Assembly: GCF_900103475.1 (NCBI RefSeq)
Contig: NZ_FNHG01000013.1
Coordinates: 1 to 64,000, forward strand
DNA length: 64,000 nt
Origin: Maricaulis salignorans
Lineage (GTDB): Bacteria; Pseudomonadota; Alphaproteobacteria; Caulobacterales; Maricaulaceae
Direction: 5' to 3'
Shown here: one piece after another, positions 25,920 to 34,715 of the stretch
Layout of the letters: every line of letters starts with the position of its first letter
Position numbering within the stretch: the first letter of the stretch is position 1
Notes under the pieces: generated by a model
What the model saw: the letters and a program-made list of their open reading frames with translations, nothing else
The model's database searches: none
Told to the model about the DNA's origin: nothing
Made by a program: the position numbers and the translations under genes

Positions 25920-26546
25920 ATGAACGACAAGATTTCTCACGATTTTCCGGCGCCCGGCGAGCCGCTCGCCCCATCACACGCCAGTGCCGACACGCTGACC
26001 CTGCTGACCCGCCGCCGCTCGACCCCGGCCATCGGCCTGGCCGAACCCGGACCGGATGCGAACCAGGTCGAGCATTTGCTGGGGATCGCCTCGCGCGTTC
26101 CGGACCATGGCAAGCTCGCCCCCTGGCGCTTTATCCTGTTCGAAGGCGAGGCCCGCTCCAGTTTCGGCATGATTCTCGGCAAGGTCTGGGCGGTGAAGAA
26201 TCCGGACGCGACCCCGGACCAGATCCGCTGCGAGCAGCAACGCTTCGAACGTGCGCCGTTGGTGATTGCCGTGATCTCGACCGTGACCGAACACCACAAA
26301 ATTCCGCTCTGGGAGCAGGAGCTATCGGCCGGCGCCGCGTGCCAGAACCTTTTGATTGCCGCTTCGGCGATGGGCTTCGGGGCGCAATGGCTGACCGAAT
26401 GGTATGCCTATGACTGCGACATCAAGGATGCCCTCGGCCTGCGCTCCGGCGAGCGCATCGCCGGCTATATCTATATCGGCACAGCAAGCGAAGACGTCAT
26501 GGAACGGCCCCGGCCGCGCGCCCATGTCGGACGCTGGAAGGCCTGA
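25920..26546 (+). CDS. Nitroreductase-family protein
   Basis: A 208-residue FMN-dependent nitroreductase of the YdjA-like group. FMN phosphate contacts are likely in LLTRRRSTPAIGLAEPGP and SRVPDHGKLAPWRFILFEG, and the C-terminal part has AASAMGFGAQWLT followed by a GYIYIGT strand. Physiological substrates of this group are mostly unknown. ATG 25920 is preferred (GAGG 7 nt upstream) over ATG 25908. It is divergent from tetR; the shared 115-bp gap contains the putative operator. Confidence 0.9.
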   Translation: MNDKISHDFPAPGEPLAPSHASADTLTLLTRRRSTPAIGLAEPGPDANQVEHLLGIASRVPDHGKLAPWRFILFEGEARSSFGMILGKVWAVKNPDATPDQIRCEQQRFERAPLVIAVISTVTEHHKIPLWEQELSAGAACQNLLIAASAMGFGAQWLTEWYAYDCDIKDALGLRSGERIAGYIYIGTASEDVMERPRPRAHVGRWKA

Positions 26547-26744
26547 CGTCAAACAAGGTTAAGGGACAACTAAGGACGTCAAGATTTCATAATACTGTCC
26601 AACTCGCATTCTTCCCGCCAGAACCGGTTCTGAAGTCTCGGGAAATGCGCCTGGGCATCGGGCCTGCCGCACGTGTGGCAGCCCCGCCCTGCTTTCCCGG
26701 ATCGGTCAACGCCTGACAGGGGCGAAACGGGGAAGACGAGTGAC

Positions 26745-27932
26745 ATGAAATCCTTGAAGCTTGCAGCTGCAATCCTGGGCCTTTTTGCGACGACGGCACC
26801 GGCCGCCCTGTCGCAGGGCTGGGAATTCTCCATGAATCCCGGACCGCGTTGGGACAGCCCGACGACGAGCGATTACTTCAAGTTCCGCGGCCGCGCCTAT
26901 TTCGACATCGCCGATGTCGACTGGTCGAGTCCGCTCAGCGCGGCACCCGGTGATGATGAAGAATGGCGCACACTCTGGTTTGGCATTGAAGGCCAGATCG
27001 GCAATCTCAAGCTTGTGGCTGAATATGACTGGCTGCCCGACGATCCGGCGCCGACCGATGTCCACCTGACCTACCGCCTGCCCGAGGGCAGTGTCCGGGT
27101 CGGTAATTTCAAGACCATGAACTCGATGGAGGAACAGACCTCCTCGCTCAATATGAGCTTCATGGAGCGCGGCCTGCTGACCGATATTTTCGGCATCGAC
27201 CGCCGTCTTGGCGCCGCCTATTTCTGGTCCAGTGATAACTTCACGGCCTCGGCCGGTATCTATGGCGGCAAGATGGAAGACAATTTCCAGCTCGCCGAAG
27301 CCGATGATTCCAGCGCCTTCGCGGGTCGTCTCACCTGGCATACCGAGACTGACGCCGGCACCACTCTTCATCTGGGCGCTTCGTTCCGGAGCCTCGATTA
27401 TGATGGCGGCACGCGTCTGCGGGACCGGCCACAGGCTCACCTCGCCAATAATTTCGCCACCGCCGACTATCGCACCGGCCAGCCCCTTGGCGAAGCCGAC
27501 AGCTCCGATCTGATCGCGCTTGAAGCCGCCATCATCCGCGGCCCGTTCTGGGCCCATGGCGAATTTGCCCGCATGACCCTGGATGGTCCGGCTGGCGACC
27601 CGGCCTTCGATAGCGGCTTCGCGTCGCTGGGCTATATCCTGACCGGCGAAACGCGCGGCTATCGCGGCTCGTCCGGCGTGTTTGGCGGCATCTCGCCGAA
27701 CTCGGCGCTGTCCGCAGGCGGACATGGCGCCTGGGAAATCGCGGCACGGGCCGATTACGCCGATATGGGCGATGCCGGCCTGGGCACGATCGAAACCCTC
27801 ACCCTGGGCATCAACTGGTATGTCGAACGCTATGCCCGCGTGATGTTCAACTATGTCTCCGGCGAACACGACGCGCCGACTTATACCGAGACCAGCGACG
27901 TGGCCCAGCTGCGGCTGCAAGTCGGCTTCTAG
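26745..27932 (+). CDS. Phosphate-selective porin (OprP/OprO family)
   Basis: A 395-residue outer-membrane beta-barrel with a signal peptide ending near ALSQG. The N-terminal barrel strands (YFKFRGRAYFDIADVDW) and the VRVGNFKTMNSMEEQTSSLNM segment are typical of the O/P porin family; the C terminus ends with Phe (LQLRLQVGF), as expected for BAM recognition. Specificity for phosphate or polyphosphate is a family-level inference. It is monocistronic with a strong terminator. Confidence 0.88.
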   Translation: MKSLKLAAAILGLFATTAPAALSQGWEFSMNPGPRWDSPTTSDYFKFRGRAYFDIADVDWSSPLSAAPGDDEEWRTLWFGIEGQIGNLKLVAEYDWLPDDPAPTDVHLTYRLPEGSVRVGNFKTMNSMEEQTSSLNMSFMERGLLTDIFGIDRRLGAAYFWSSDNFTASAGIYGGKMEDNFQLAEADDSSAFAGRLTWHTETDAGTTLHLGASFRSLDYDGGTRLRDRPQAHLANNFATADYRTGQPLGEADSSDLIALEAAIIRGPFWAHGEFARMTLDGPAGDPAFDSGFASLGYILTGETRGYRGSSGVFGGISPNSALSAGGHGAWEIAARADYADMGDAGLGTIETLTLGINWYVERYARVMFNYVSGEHDAPTYTETSDVAQLRLQVGF

Positions 27933-27979
27933 AGACCCCACACCCCGCCCGATCAGCACCCCCCTGCTGATTCGGCACT

Positions 27980-28027
27980 GGCGCTGTTCCTCCCTCCCCC
28001 CCCTCGAGGAACAGCGCCTATTTTTTT
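27980..28027 (+). terminator. Intrinsic terminator of the porin gene
   Basis: A perfect 13-bp stem (arms 27980-27992 and 28006-28018, GGCGCTGTTCCTC) with a C-rich loop is followed by TATTTTTTT. Confidence 0.95.
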
Positions 28028-28123
28028 GTCTGTCACCCCGGCAGCCGGACGGCGTCGCCTGACGCAACGCGGTCTGATCGCGGCTTCAAGATATCCGGGA
28101 AGATCGGCGTCCGTGGAACGGGC

Positions 28124-28585
28124 TCAGCCGCGACCGCGATAGCTGGCGACGCCCTGCTCGGGGATCCAGACGCCAGCCGGCGCCTCGCCCGTTGCGAAGA
28201 AAACGTCGATCGGTATGCCGCCGCGCGGATACCAGTAACCGCCAATGCGCAGCCAGACCGGGTCGAGTTCCTTGACCAGGCGCTGGGCGATCTGCGTCGT
28301 GCAGGCCTCGTGAAACGCCCCGTGATTGCGGAATGAGCCGAGAAAGAGCTTGAGCGATTTGGATTCGACGATCCAGTCACGCGGCACGTAATCAATCACC
28401 AGATGGGCAAAGTCAGGCGCGCCGGTCACCGGGCAGAGCGAAGTGAATTCCGGCACGGCGAAGCGGATCATATAGGGCGCATCGCACGGATTGGCGACGC
28501 GCTCGAGCGCAGCGGTGTCGGGATGATCGGGCAGCGGCGTGGTGGCGCCGAGCTGGCCGAGGTCTTGATAGCGGTTATCGGTCAT
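28124..28585 (-). CDS. queF: NADPH-dependent 7-cyano-7-deazaguanine reductase
   Basis: A 153-residue unimodular QueF. It shows the catalytic Cys51 in [14 protein letters not shown], the acidic Asp58 and the QueF motif ESKSLKL at 74-80. It reduces preQ0 to preQ1 in queuosine biosynthesis, a tRNA wobble modification. ATG 28585 gives the family length. No other que genes are in the window. Confidence 0.95.
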   Translation of the reverse strand: MTDNRYQDLGQLGATTPLPDHPDTAALERVANPCDAPYMIRFAVPEFTSLCPVTGAPDFAHLVIDYVPRDWIVESKSLKLFLGSFRNHGAFHEACTTQIAQRLVKELDPVWLRIGGYWYPRGGIPIDVFFATGEAPAGVWIPEQGVASYRGRG

Positions 28586-28665
28586 GGCGCGCAATTAGCC
28601 CCGGCGCGGCCGCGATGCAATCGCCAAACGCCCTCGCCGGCCCGCTTTTCCTCGCCACAGGACCG

Positions 28666-29142
28666 CTAGACCCGCAATTCCTCGGGCACCGGCATGGTCG
28701 TGCGCGAGAACACGCGGCGGATGGTGAAAGAGGAGACCAGCCGCGCCACGCCGGGCAGGCCCGACAGGATCTCGCGATGCACGTGCTCATAATCATTGGC
28801 GTCGCGCACCAGAACCCGGATGAGATAATCGGCATCGCCGCTCATCAGATAGCATTCCATCACTTCAGGCACCGCTTCGACAGCGGTCTCGAAGGCGACC
28901 AGCGTCTCGCGTTTCTGATTGTCGAGTGTGACCTGGACATAGACGGTGATGCCGCGGCCGAGCGCCTTCTCCGACAGGATGGCGACATAGCGATCAATCA
29001 CGCCGCTCGTTTCCAGCGTCTTGACCCGCCGGTGGCAGGCCGAAGCCGACAGGCCGGCACGTTCGGCCAGCTCGGAATTGGTCAGCCGGCCATGCTCCTG
29101 CAATTCGGTCAGGATCGCGACATCAACATCATCAAGACGCAC
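28666..29142 (-). CDS. Lrp/AsnC-family regulator (AldR-like)
   Basis: A 158-residue regulator. It has an N-terminal winged HTH (DDVDVAILTELQEHGRLTNSELAERAGLSASACHRR, about residues 3-38) and a C-terminal RAM domain (from about 65, MSGDADYLIRVLVRD) that forms octamers and senses amino acids. GTG 29142 is chosen because GGAG is placed upstream. It is divergent from the alanine dehydrogenase gene, the classical arrangement in which alanine or leucine tunes ald expression. Confidence 0.93.
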   Translation of the reverse strand: MRLDDVDVAILTELQEHGRLTNSELAERAGLSASACHRRVKTLETSGVIDRYVAILSEKALGRGITVYVQVTLDNQKRETLVAFETAVEAVPEVMECYLMSGDADYLIRVLVRDANDYEHVHREILSGLPGVARLVSSFTIRRVFSRTTMPVPEELRV

Positions 29143-29303
29143 GGAACACTCTCCTTGCAGGCAGGCCTTGCAGACCGGGTCTGCCCTGGCCTGGACGGCG
29201 ATAATTCGGGCGAGCGCAAAATATTCTGGATTTACGCCCAATCAAACGATATATGACGCGCTTTATGGCGTGACGCGCACGATAACTCAAGCGAAATGCC
29301 GTA

Positions 29304-29316
29304 AATCTTGAAGATT
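29304..29316. promoter_or_regulatory. Candidate Lrp-type operator of ald
   Basis: AATCTTGAAGATT is a perfect 6+1+6 palindrome, 75 nt upstream of the ald start and within the divergent regulatory gap. AT-rich palindromes of about this size are typical for Lrp/AsnC proteins. Confidence 0.45.
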
Positions 29317-29390
29317 CTTCTATTTCTGGATCGCAGGCACGCCTTGAACGCCGGATTCTCCACATCGAGCACTCAGAAGCGGAAAACATC

Positions 29391-30509
29391 ATGCGTATCG
29401 GGGTCCCCACAGAAATCAAAGTTCGCGAATATCGCGTCGGCCTGACACCGGCCAGCGTTGGTGAGCTCGTGCTCGCCGGCCATGAAGTCGTCATTGAAAG
29501 CGGCGCCGGCGAAGGCATTGGCTGCAGCGATGAGGATTACGTCTCGGCCGGTGCCGGCATCGTACAGACAGCGCAGGATGTGTTCGATTTCGCCGAGATG
29601 ATCGTCAAGGTGAAGGAACCCCAGCCGTCGGAAACGGCGATGCTGAAGCCGCATCACACGCTCTTCACCTATCTCCATCTGGCACCCGATCCGGTCCAGG
29701 CCGAGGGGCTGCGCCAGTCCGGCTGTACCGCCATCGCCTACGAGACCGTCACCGATAATGAGGGCCGCCTGCCCCTGCTCACGCCGATGAGCCAGGTCGC
29801 CGGGCGGATGTCGGTCTCGGTCGCCGCCCATTGCCTGCAAAAATCACAGGGCGGGCGTGGCCTGATGCTCGGCGGCGTGCCGGGCGTGCTGCCCGCCAAG
29901 GTCGTCATCATCGGCGGCGGCGTCGCCGGCAGCCATGCTGCGGAAATGGCGATCGGTGCCCGCGCCGACGTCACCGTGTTTGACCGCTCGGCCAAACGCC
30001 TGTCCGAACTCGATGCGCAATTCGCCGGCGCGGTAAAGACCGCCTATTCCACCCAGGTTGCGCTCGACCAGGCGGTCCTGCAGGCCGACGTGGTGATTGG
30101 TGCCGTCTTGATCCCCGGCGCCGCCGCGCCGAAACTGGTCACCCGCGACATGCTCAAGGAGATGAAGGACGGCGCCGTGCTCGTCGACATCGCCATCGAC
30201 CAGGGCGGCTGTTTCGAGACCTCGAAAGCCACCACCCACAACGACCCGACCTATATCATTGACGGCGTGGTGCATTATTGCGTCGCCAACATGCCGGGTG
30301 CCTATTCGCGCACTTCGGCCTTCGCGCTCAACAACGCCACCCTGCCCTTCGCCCTGGCGATCGCCAACAAGGGCACGCGCGCCGCGCTCAATGCCGACCC
30401 GCACCTGGCGCGCGGCCTCAATGTCGCCGATGGCCAGATCTGCTGCGAACCGGTCGCCCGCGATCTCGGCATGCACTACATCAAGCCCGACTGGCTGACA
30501 TCCATTTAA
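29391..30509 (+). CDS. ald: Alanine dehydrogenase
   Basis: A 372-residue NAD-dependent enzyme interconverting L-alanine and pyruvate plus ammonia. The N-terminal block (MRIGVPTEIKVREYRVGLTP) and the signature HTLFTYLHLA, with its active-site His region, match the family. The Rossmann motif VVIIGGGVAGSHAAEMA is near residue 171. It probably serves alanine catabolism. A strong terminator follows, separating it from the HAD gene. Confidence 0.97.
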   Translation: MRIGVPTEIKVREYRVGLTPASVGELVLAGHEVVIESGAGEGIGCSDEDYVSAGAGIVQTAQDVFDFAEMIVKVKEPQPSETAMLKPHHTLFTYLHLAPDPVQAEGLRQSGCTAIAYETVTDNEGRLPLLTPMSQVAGRMSVSVAAHCLQKSQGGRGLMLGGVPGVLPAKVVIIGGGVAGSHAAEMAIGARADVTVFDRSAKRLSELDAQFAGAVKTAYSTQVALDQAVLQADVVIGAVLIPGAAAPKLVTRDMLKEMKDGAVLVDIAIDQGGCFETSKATTHNDPTYIIDGVVHYCVANMPGAYSRTSAFALNNATLPFALAIANKGTRAALNADPHLARGLNVADGQICCEPVARDLGMHYIKPDWLTSI

Positions 30510-30541
30510 GGGTGCAAGCGCCAGAAGAATCTGCAAGCCTT

Positions 30542-30570
30542 AAGGGGTCAGCGCCAGCTGGCCCCTTTTT
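30542..30570 (+). terminator. Intrinsic terminator of ald
   Basis: An 11-bp stem (AAGGGGTCAGC with GCTGGCCCCTT, one T-G pair) with a 4-nt loop runs into a T-rich tract ending at 30570. Confidence 0.93.
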
Positions 30571-30591
30571 GCTGCCCGCCGGAGTTTGGAT

Positions 30592-31251
30592 TTGACCTTG
30601 CGTTACGACCTTGTCGTCTTCGATTTCGACGGCACGCTGGCCGACAGCCTGACCTGGTTTCGCACCGCGCTGTCCGACGTCGTCGAAAAGCATGGTCTCA
30701 GCCCGATCTGCGAGGAACGCGCCGAAGCCCTGCGCGGCATGACGCCCAAAGCCATCATGGACGAGCTGCAAATCCCGGCCTGGAAACTCCCTTTCATCGC
30801 CGCCGATGTGCGCGACCGTGCCGCAAGGAATGTCGACCAGATCACCCTGTTCGACGGGATTGCCGACCTGCTGCGCGAACTGTCCGCCGCCAAGGTCTCG
30901 ATCGCCGTCGTCAGTTCCAATGGCGAGGACGCGATCCGCCAGGTCATGGGGCCCGACCTGGTCGCCCTGGTCAGCCATTTCGCCTGCGGCGCGGCACTGT
31001 TTGGCAAGGCGGCCGTGTTCCGCAAAGTTATCCGCAAGGCTGGAAGCACGCCGGAACGCACCCTGTGTATCGGCGATGAAGTGCGCGATATCGACGCCGC
31101 CCGAGAGGCCGGTTGCGGCTGCGGTGCGGTCACCTGGGGTTTCGCGACGCCGGAGATCCTTGCGGCCAGCGAGCCGGACCATCTCTATAAAACGCCCGGC
31201 GACATCGCGCGCTGCATTGCCCCGACAGTTGCGGCAACACAGCGCGCCTGA
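30592..31251 (+). CDS. HAD-family phosphatase (Gph-like)
   Basis: A 219-residue HAD hydrolase. Motif I is DFDGT (nucleophile D11, acid/base D13), motif II is in VVSSNG, motif III Lys is in the KAAVFRKVI region, and motif IV is GDEVRDIDAA. The cap is the small helical type seen in phosphoglycolate phosphatase relatives. TTG 30592 is chosen because GGAG at 30581 is 7 nt upstream. It may be read from its own promoter, since ald is terminated just before it. Confidence 0.9.
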   Translation: MTLRYDLVVFDFDGTLADSLTWFRTALSDVVEKHGLSPICEERAEALRGMTPKAIMDELQIPAWKLPFIAADVRDRAARNVDQITLFDGIADLLRELSAAKVSIAVVSSNGEDAIRQVMGPDLVALVSHFACGAALFGKAAVFRKVIRKAGSTPERTLCIGDEVRDIDAAREAGCGCGAVTWGFATPEILAASEPDHLYKTPGDIARCIAPTVAATQRA

Positions 31252-31256
31252 TCGCT

Positions 31257-32219
31257 CTAGCCGCAGATTTTCGCCTTCGCAGCGGCATATTCCGCCGCCA
31301 GCTGATCGATATATTCACCCGCCGTCTGCACCGACTTGATCGAGCCGATGCCCTGGCCGGATCCCCAGATATCCTTCCAGGCCTTGGCATCGGAACCACC
31401 GCCGGACCCGAAATTCATGGCCGAAGGGTCGCTCTCGGGCAGATTGTCCGGGTCGAGCCCGGCTGCGGCGATCGACGCCTTGAGATAATTGCCGTGAACG
31501 CCGGTGAAGAGGTTGGTGTAGACGATATCCTCGGCGCTGCCCTCGACAATGCCCTGCTTGTAGGCCTGGTCGCAGCGGGCCTCGGCGGTCGCGATGAAGG
31601 CCGAGCCGATATAGGCGTAATCGGCCCCCATCGCCTGGGCTGCGAGCACGCCGCCGCCGGTCGAGATGGCGCCGGAACACAGGATCGGCCCGTCAAACCA
31701 GGCGCGGGTCTCGGCCACGAAGGCGAAGGGCGAGAGCGCGCCGGCATGGCCGCCAGCCCCGGCTGACACGCAGATCAGGCCGGTTGCGCCCTTCTCGATC
31801 GCCTTGTGGGCAAAGCGCTGATTGATCACATCATGCAGGGTGATGCCGCCCCAGGACTGAACCGCCTGGTTCAGCTCGGCCTGGGCGCCCAGCGAGGTGA
31901 TGACGATCGGCGCCTTGTATTTCTCGCACAGCGCCAGATCTTCCTGCAGGCGCCCATTGGAGCGATGCACGATCTGATTGACGGCAAAGGGTGCGGCCGG
32001 CTTGTCCGGATTGGCGCGATTATAGCTGTCCAGCTCGGAGGTGATCTGGTCGAGCCATTCATCGAGCTGACTGATCGGGCGCGCATTGAGCGAGGGAAAG
32101 GATCCGACAATCCCGGCCTTGCACTGGGCAATCACGAGATCAGGGTTGGAGATGATGAAAAGCGGTGCGCCAATCACGGGCAGACGCATCTTGCCCTTCA
32201 GGATGTCCGGTTCAGCCAT
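31257..32219 (-). CDS. Nitronate monooxygenase (2-nitropropane dioxygenase family)
   Basis: A 320-residue FMN-binding TIM barrel. Recognisable stretches are LPVIGAPLFIISNPDLV near the N terminus, the glycine-rich CVSAGAGGHAGALSPFAF near the active site, and GAISTGGGVLAAQAMGADYAYIGSAF for flavin phosphate binding. It oxidises alkyl nitronates such as propionate-3-nitronate, probably as detoxification. ATG 32219 is preceded by AGGGA. A perfect 15-bp palindrome 83 nt upstream suggests control by a TetR repressor. Confidence 0.92.
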   Translation of the reverse strand: MAEPDILKGKMRLPVIGAPLFIISNPDLVIAQCKAGIVGSFPSLNARPISQLDEWLDQITSELDSYNRANPDKPAAPFAVNQIVHRSNGRLQEDLALCEKYKAPIVITSLGAQAELNQAVQSWGGITLHDVINQRFAHKAIEKGATGLICVSAGAGGHAGALSPFAFVAETRAWFDGPILCSGAISTGGGVLAAQAMGADYAYIGSAFIATAEARCDQAYKQGIVEGSAEDIVYTNLFTGVHGNYLKASIAAAGLDPDNLPESDPSAMNFGSGGGSDAKAWKDIWGSGQGIGSIKSVQTAGEYIDQLAAEYAAAKAKICG

Positions 32220-32301
32220 GATGTATTTCCCTGTTTTTAAAGGCTCTGACACCCTTAACTTCATCGACCTTCACGGTCGCCGGTTCTGTCGCCAGCCACT
32301 C

Positions 32302-32316
32302 GTGAACAATGTTCAC
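32302..32316. promoter_or_regulatory. Perfect palindromic operator upstream of nitronate monooxygenase
   Basis: GTGAACAATGTTCAC is a perfect 7+1+7 palindrome. It differs little from the near-palindrome between tetR and the efflux operon (GTAAACAGTGTTCAC), suggesting the same or a related TetR protein. Confidence 0.65.
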
Positions 32317-32398
32317 AAGGTTAGTTTGGGGTTTGCGGTATGTCGAGGCCGTGATGGAGCGGCCGGATGCTTCGCGCCAGGTCCCGCCGCAGCCCAGG

Positions 32399-34051
32399 TC
32401 AATCCGGAGCCGGCGCCTCACCGCCGGCAGCCGGTGGACACGCCGCCGCCCGCTCGGCCTCGTGGACATGAGCCGACCAGACACTGTCGCGCGGCCCCTT
32501 GAGCGCGCGTTGACGGGTCAGCCGGGCGAAGGCGGCAAACAGACCTGCACCAATCGCTGCCACGCCGTCGAGCAGCAGGACCGGACCGGACCAGGTCCAC
32601 AGCCCGCCATTGAATGGCAGCAGGGCGATCAGGCTGGTGACCGGGATGAGCAGCGTGGTGAAGGCGCAAAGCCAGAGCAGATCGGCACCGCCCTGCCCGG
32701 CCCCGCGCCGGAAGGCCCAGCCGATCGAGGCGAGAAAAACCAGATAATAGATCCAGCTATGAGCCATGGCGAGATTTTCGACATGACCGGCCATCCATTT
32801 CGCCGCGACCAGAGTGGTCGAAATGCCGGCAATCGAACCGAGCGCCACACCGACCGTCAGGGCGCCAAGGATATGGGCGGAACGCGATTGGGCCCTTACA
32901 CCATGACGCTTGGTGAGACGTTTCCGGCGGGTCTCGATCCACAGGAGATTGCCGGAATAAAAGAGGAAGGCGCCGGCCAGACCAAACAGAAAATAGCCCC
33001 AACGCACCGGCTCACCGCCATAATTGCCGAAATGCAGCGCGAAGAAGCTGGTGACCAGTGCCGCCCAGCCCGACTGGTGGCCCGGCAGATAGGCGGCATC
33101 AGTGATCTCGCCCGTATAGACATCGAAACCGACCAGGCCATAGGTCGGGCCGCGCATGCCCCAGCGCGGATCATAGCCCATCATCCGCCCGCCCAGACGG
33201 CCATCCGGGCCGGCGCGGTATTCAAGTGTCGTGACGGTGAAGCCGGGCGCTTGCGTGGCTGCGCGTGTCACAATCTCGGCCGGCGGCAGCGGCTGCGCCT
33301 GCGGGTCAAAGGGCTCGGGCGCGTTACCGTCCTGGCTCCACTGCGCCTCAAGCTCACCCTGATAGACCACCACATTCTGGGCATCGTAGAACTGGTCGTG
33401 AAACGCAAAAACCACCGCGCTCAACGCCATCACGATGTGAAAAGGCAGGCTGAAAATGCCCAGCGCATTGTGCACGTCCAGCCACATGCGCTTGAGATTC
33501 TTGCCCAGGCGCAGGGCGAACATGTCCTTGACCAAGCTGGGAATAATGATGATCAGACCGGATACCAGGGCGATGGCGTAGAGCAGCGACACTGCGCCCA
33601 TGATCGGCATCGAAATCTCGTGATCGAAGGGCAGGCCGACCTGCTGGTGCAGCACATCGATGAATTCGCCCACCGGCGAGGCATTCAGCCGGGCGGTCTC
33701 AAGCGCGCCAGCCGCGTCCAGGGCCGTGCCATAGACGGCATCGGGTCCGTGCTCACGATCACCGCCGACATCCCAGCTCAGCCGCGCCGGGTTTTCCGGT
33801 CCGGTCTCGACATGGATGCGGTAACTCCGCGCACTTTCCGGGTGGGCCGCCCGGGTCGCGGCGATCAGCGCGGGAACAGACTCCAGCGGCACCGGTTCTG
33901 CGAGGTCGGCAGGCGCCGAGGCCCAGCGCTGAATCGGCTGTTCGAACATGGTCAGCGCGCCGGCATAGAAGGCGATGAACAGGGCCAGGCCGCTGACAAT
34001 CCCCACCCAGGCGTGGATATCCTTGTACATGCGAACGATATCGGTGCGCAT
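32399..34051 (-). CDS. PepSY-associated membrane protein (siderophore reductase type)
   Basis: A 550-residue inner-membrane protein of the PepSY_TM family. It has an N-terminal helix (HAWVGIVSGLALFIAFYAG), a periplasmic PepSY-rich segment, and further helices with conserved His in DVHNALGIFSLPFHIVMAL and in FALHFGN. Such proteins sit in iron-uptake operons and are thought to reduce ferric siderophores. The start at 34051 overlaps the DUF3649 stop (TAATG). It is the last gene of the Fur-boxed operon. Confidence 0.9.
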   Translation of the reverse strand: MRTDIVRMYKDIHAWVGIVSGLALFIAFYAGALTMFEQPIQRWASAPADLAEPVPLESVPALIAATRAAHPESARSYRIHVETGPENPARLSWDVGGDREHGPDAVYGTALDAAGALETARLNASPVGEFIDVLHQQVGLPFDHEISMPIMGAVSLLYAIALVSGLIIIIPSLVKDMFALRLGKNLKRMWLDVHNALGIFSLPFHIVMALSAVVFAFHDQFYDAQNVVVYQGELEAQWSQDGNAPEPFDPQAQPLPPAEIVTRAATQAPGFTVTTLEYRAGPDGRLGGRMMGYDPRWGMRGPTYGLVGFDVYTGEITDAAYLPGHQSGWAALVTSFFALHFGNYGGEPVRWGYFLFGLAGAFLFYSGNLLWIETRRKRLTKRHGVRAQSRSAHILGALTVGVALGSIAGISTTLVAAKWMAGHVENLAMAHSWIYYLVFLASIGWAFRRGAGQGGADLLWLCAFTTLLIPVTSLIALLPFNGGLWTWSGPVLLLDGVAAIGAGLFAAFARLTRQRALKGPRDSVWSAHVHEAERAAACPPAAGGEAPAPD

Positions 34052-34371
34052 TACAGCCCCCCTGAAGTGATCATCCAGCGTCCGCCATAAAGCAGCGCAA
34101 ACGCCAACAGCGTCGCTGTCCCGAGCCATATCCAGGCGGCGCGGCCCGATCGGAACAGGAAGCACAGGCTCAGCACACCGCACCAGATGGGCGAGATGAG
34201 CCACATATTCACCTGGGTCTTGCCGGCACCGTCGAACAGCCCGCCCGGGCCAAACCAGGCGAACAGACCGCTGACCGCCAGGGCCAGGGCGAAACCGAGG
34301 ACAAGCCCGGCACTGGCTTTCGGCAACCAGTTGCGGCTGGTCAGCGCTGCGGCGGCGCGCGCCCGGCTCAT
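34051..34371 (-). CDS. DUF3649-like small membrane protein
   Basis: A 106-residue protein with three hydrophobic segments (about 21-41, 55-72 and 79-97). Position between a DUF3325-like gene and a PepSY gene in a TonB-receptor operon, plus the pattern NWLPKASAGLVLGFALALAVSGLFAW, point to DUF3649. It overlaps both neighbours by 1-4 nt. Function is unknown but the linkage to iron uptake is recurrent. Confidence 0.75.
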   Translation of the reverse strand: MSRARAAAALTSRNWLPKASAGLVLGFALALAVSGLFAWFGPGGLFDGAGKTQVNMWLISPIWCGVLSLCFLFRSGRAAWIWLGTATLLAFALLYGGRWMITSGGL

Positions 34372-34649
34372 CGCGACCGCTCCTGCAGTGGCAGGACGAG
34401 TTTGAGAAAGGGCAAGGCGGAAAGCGTCATCATCAGGGTCAGAACCACGCAATAAATCGAGACCGCCAGGCTGACGACGCATGCCAACGCAGCGATGGCC
34501 AGCGCCGTGCCCGCCAGTCCGGCAGCGATGGCGATCCGGCCGGGCAGCGGGCGCCGCAGCAGGCGCTGATTTCGCCCGCCCAGATAAAAGGCGAAGGAGG
34601 CCAGGACCGCCAGGACAGCCCCCGCCCCACACAGCAGAGGGGCCATCAT
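34368..34649 (-). CDS. DUF3325-like small membrane protein
   Basis: A 93-residue protein with three hydrophobic segments and a basic loop (RNQRLLRRPLPGR, about 26-38) characteristic of DUF3325. It is the second gene of the siderophore-receptor operon, overlapping DUF3649 by 4 nt. ATG 34649 or 34646 are both possible. Role unknown; the family accompanies TonB receptors and PepSY reductases. Confidence 0.75.
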   Translation of the reverse strand: MMAPLLCGAGAVLAVLASFAFYLGGRNQRLLRRPLPGRIAIAAGLAGTALAIAALACVVSLAVSIYCVVLTLMMTLSALPFLKLVLPLQERSR

Positions 34650-34715
34650 GATGCCCCGCCCGCCACGGCTCTGTGACCGTCCCGCCAGCGATGGGAAAAT
34701 GTCGAACCCATAACG

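Noticed and set aside
26547-26744. Pho box before the phosphate-type porin
   Set aside because: Only a loose match (TTTCATAATACTGTCC) is present, without two clear 7-bp direct repeats, so PhoB control cannot be claimed.
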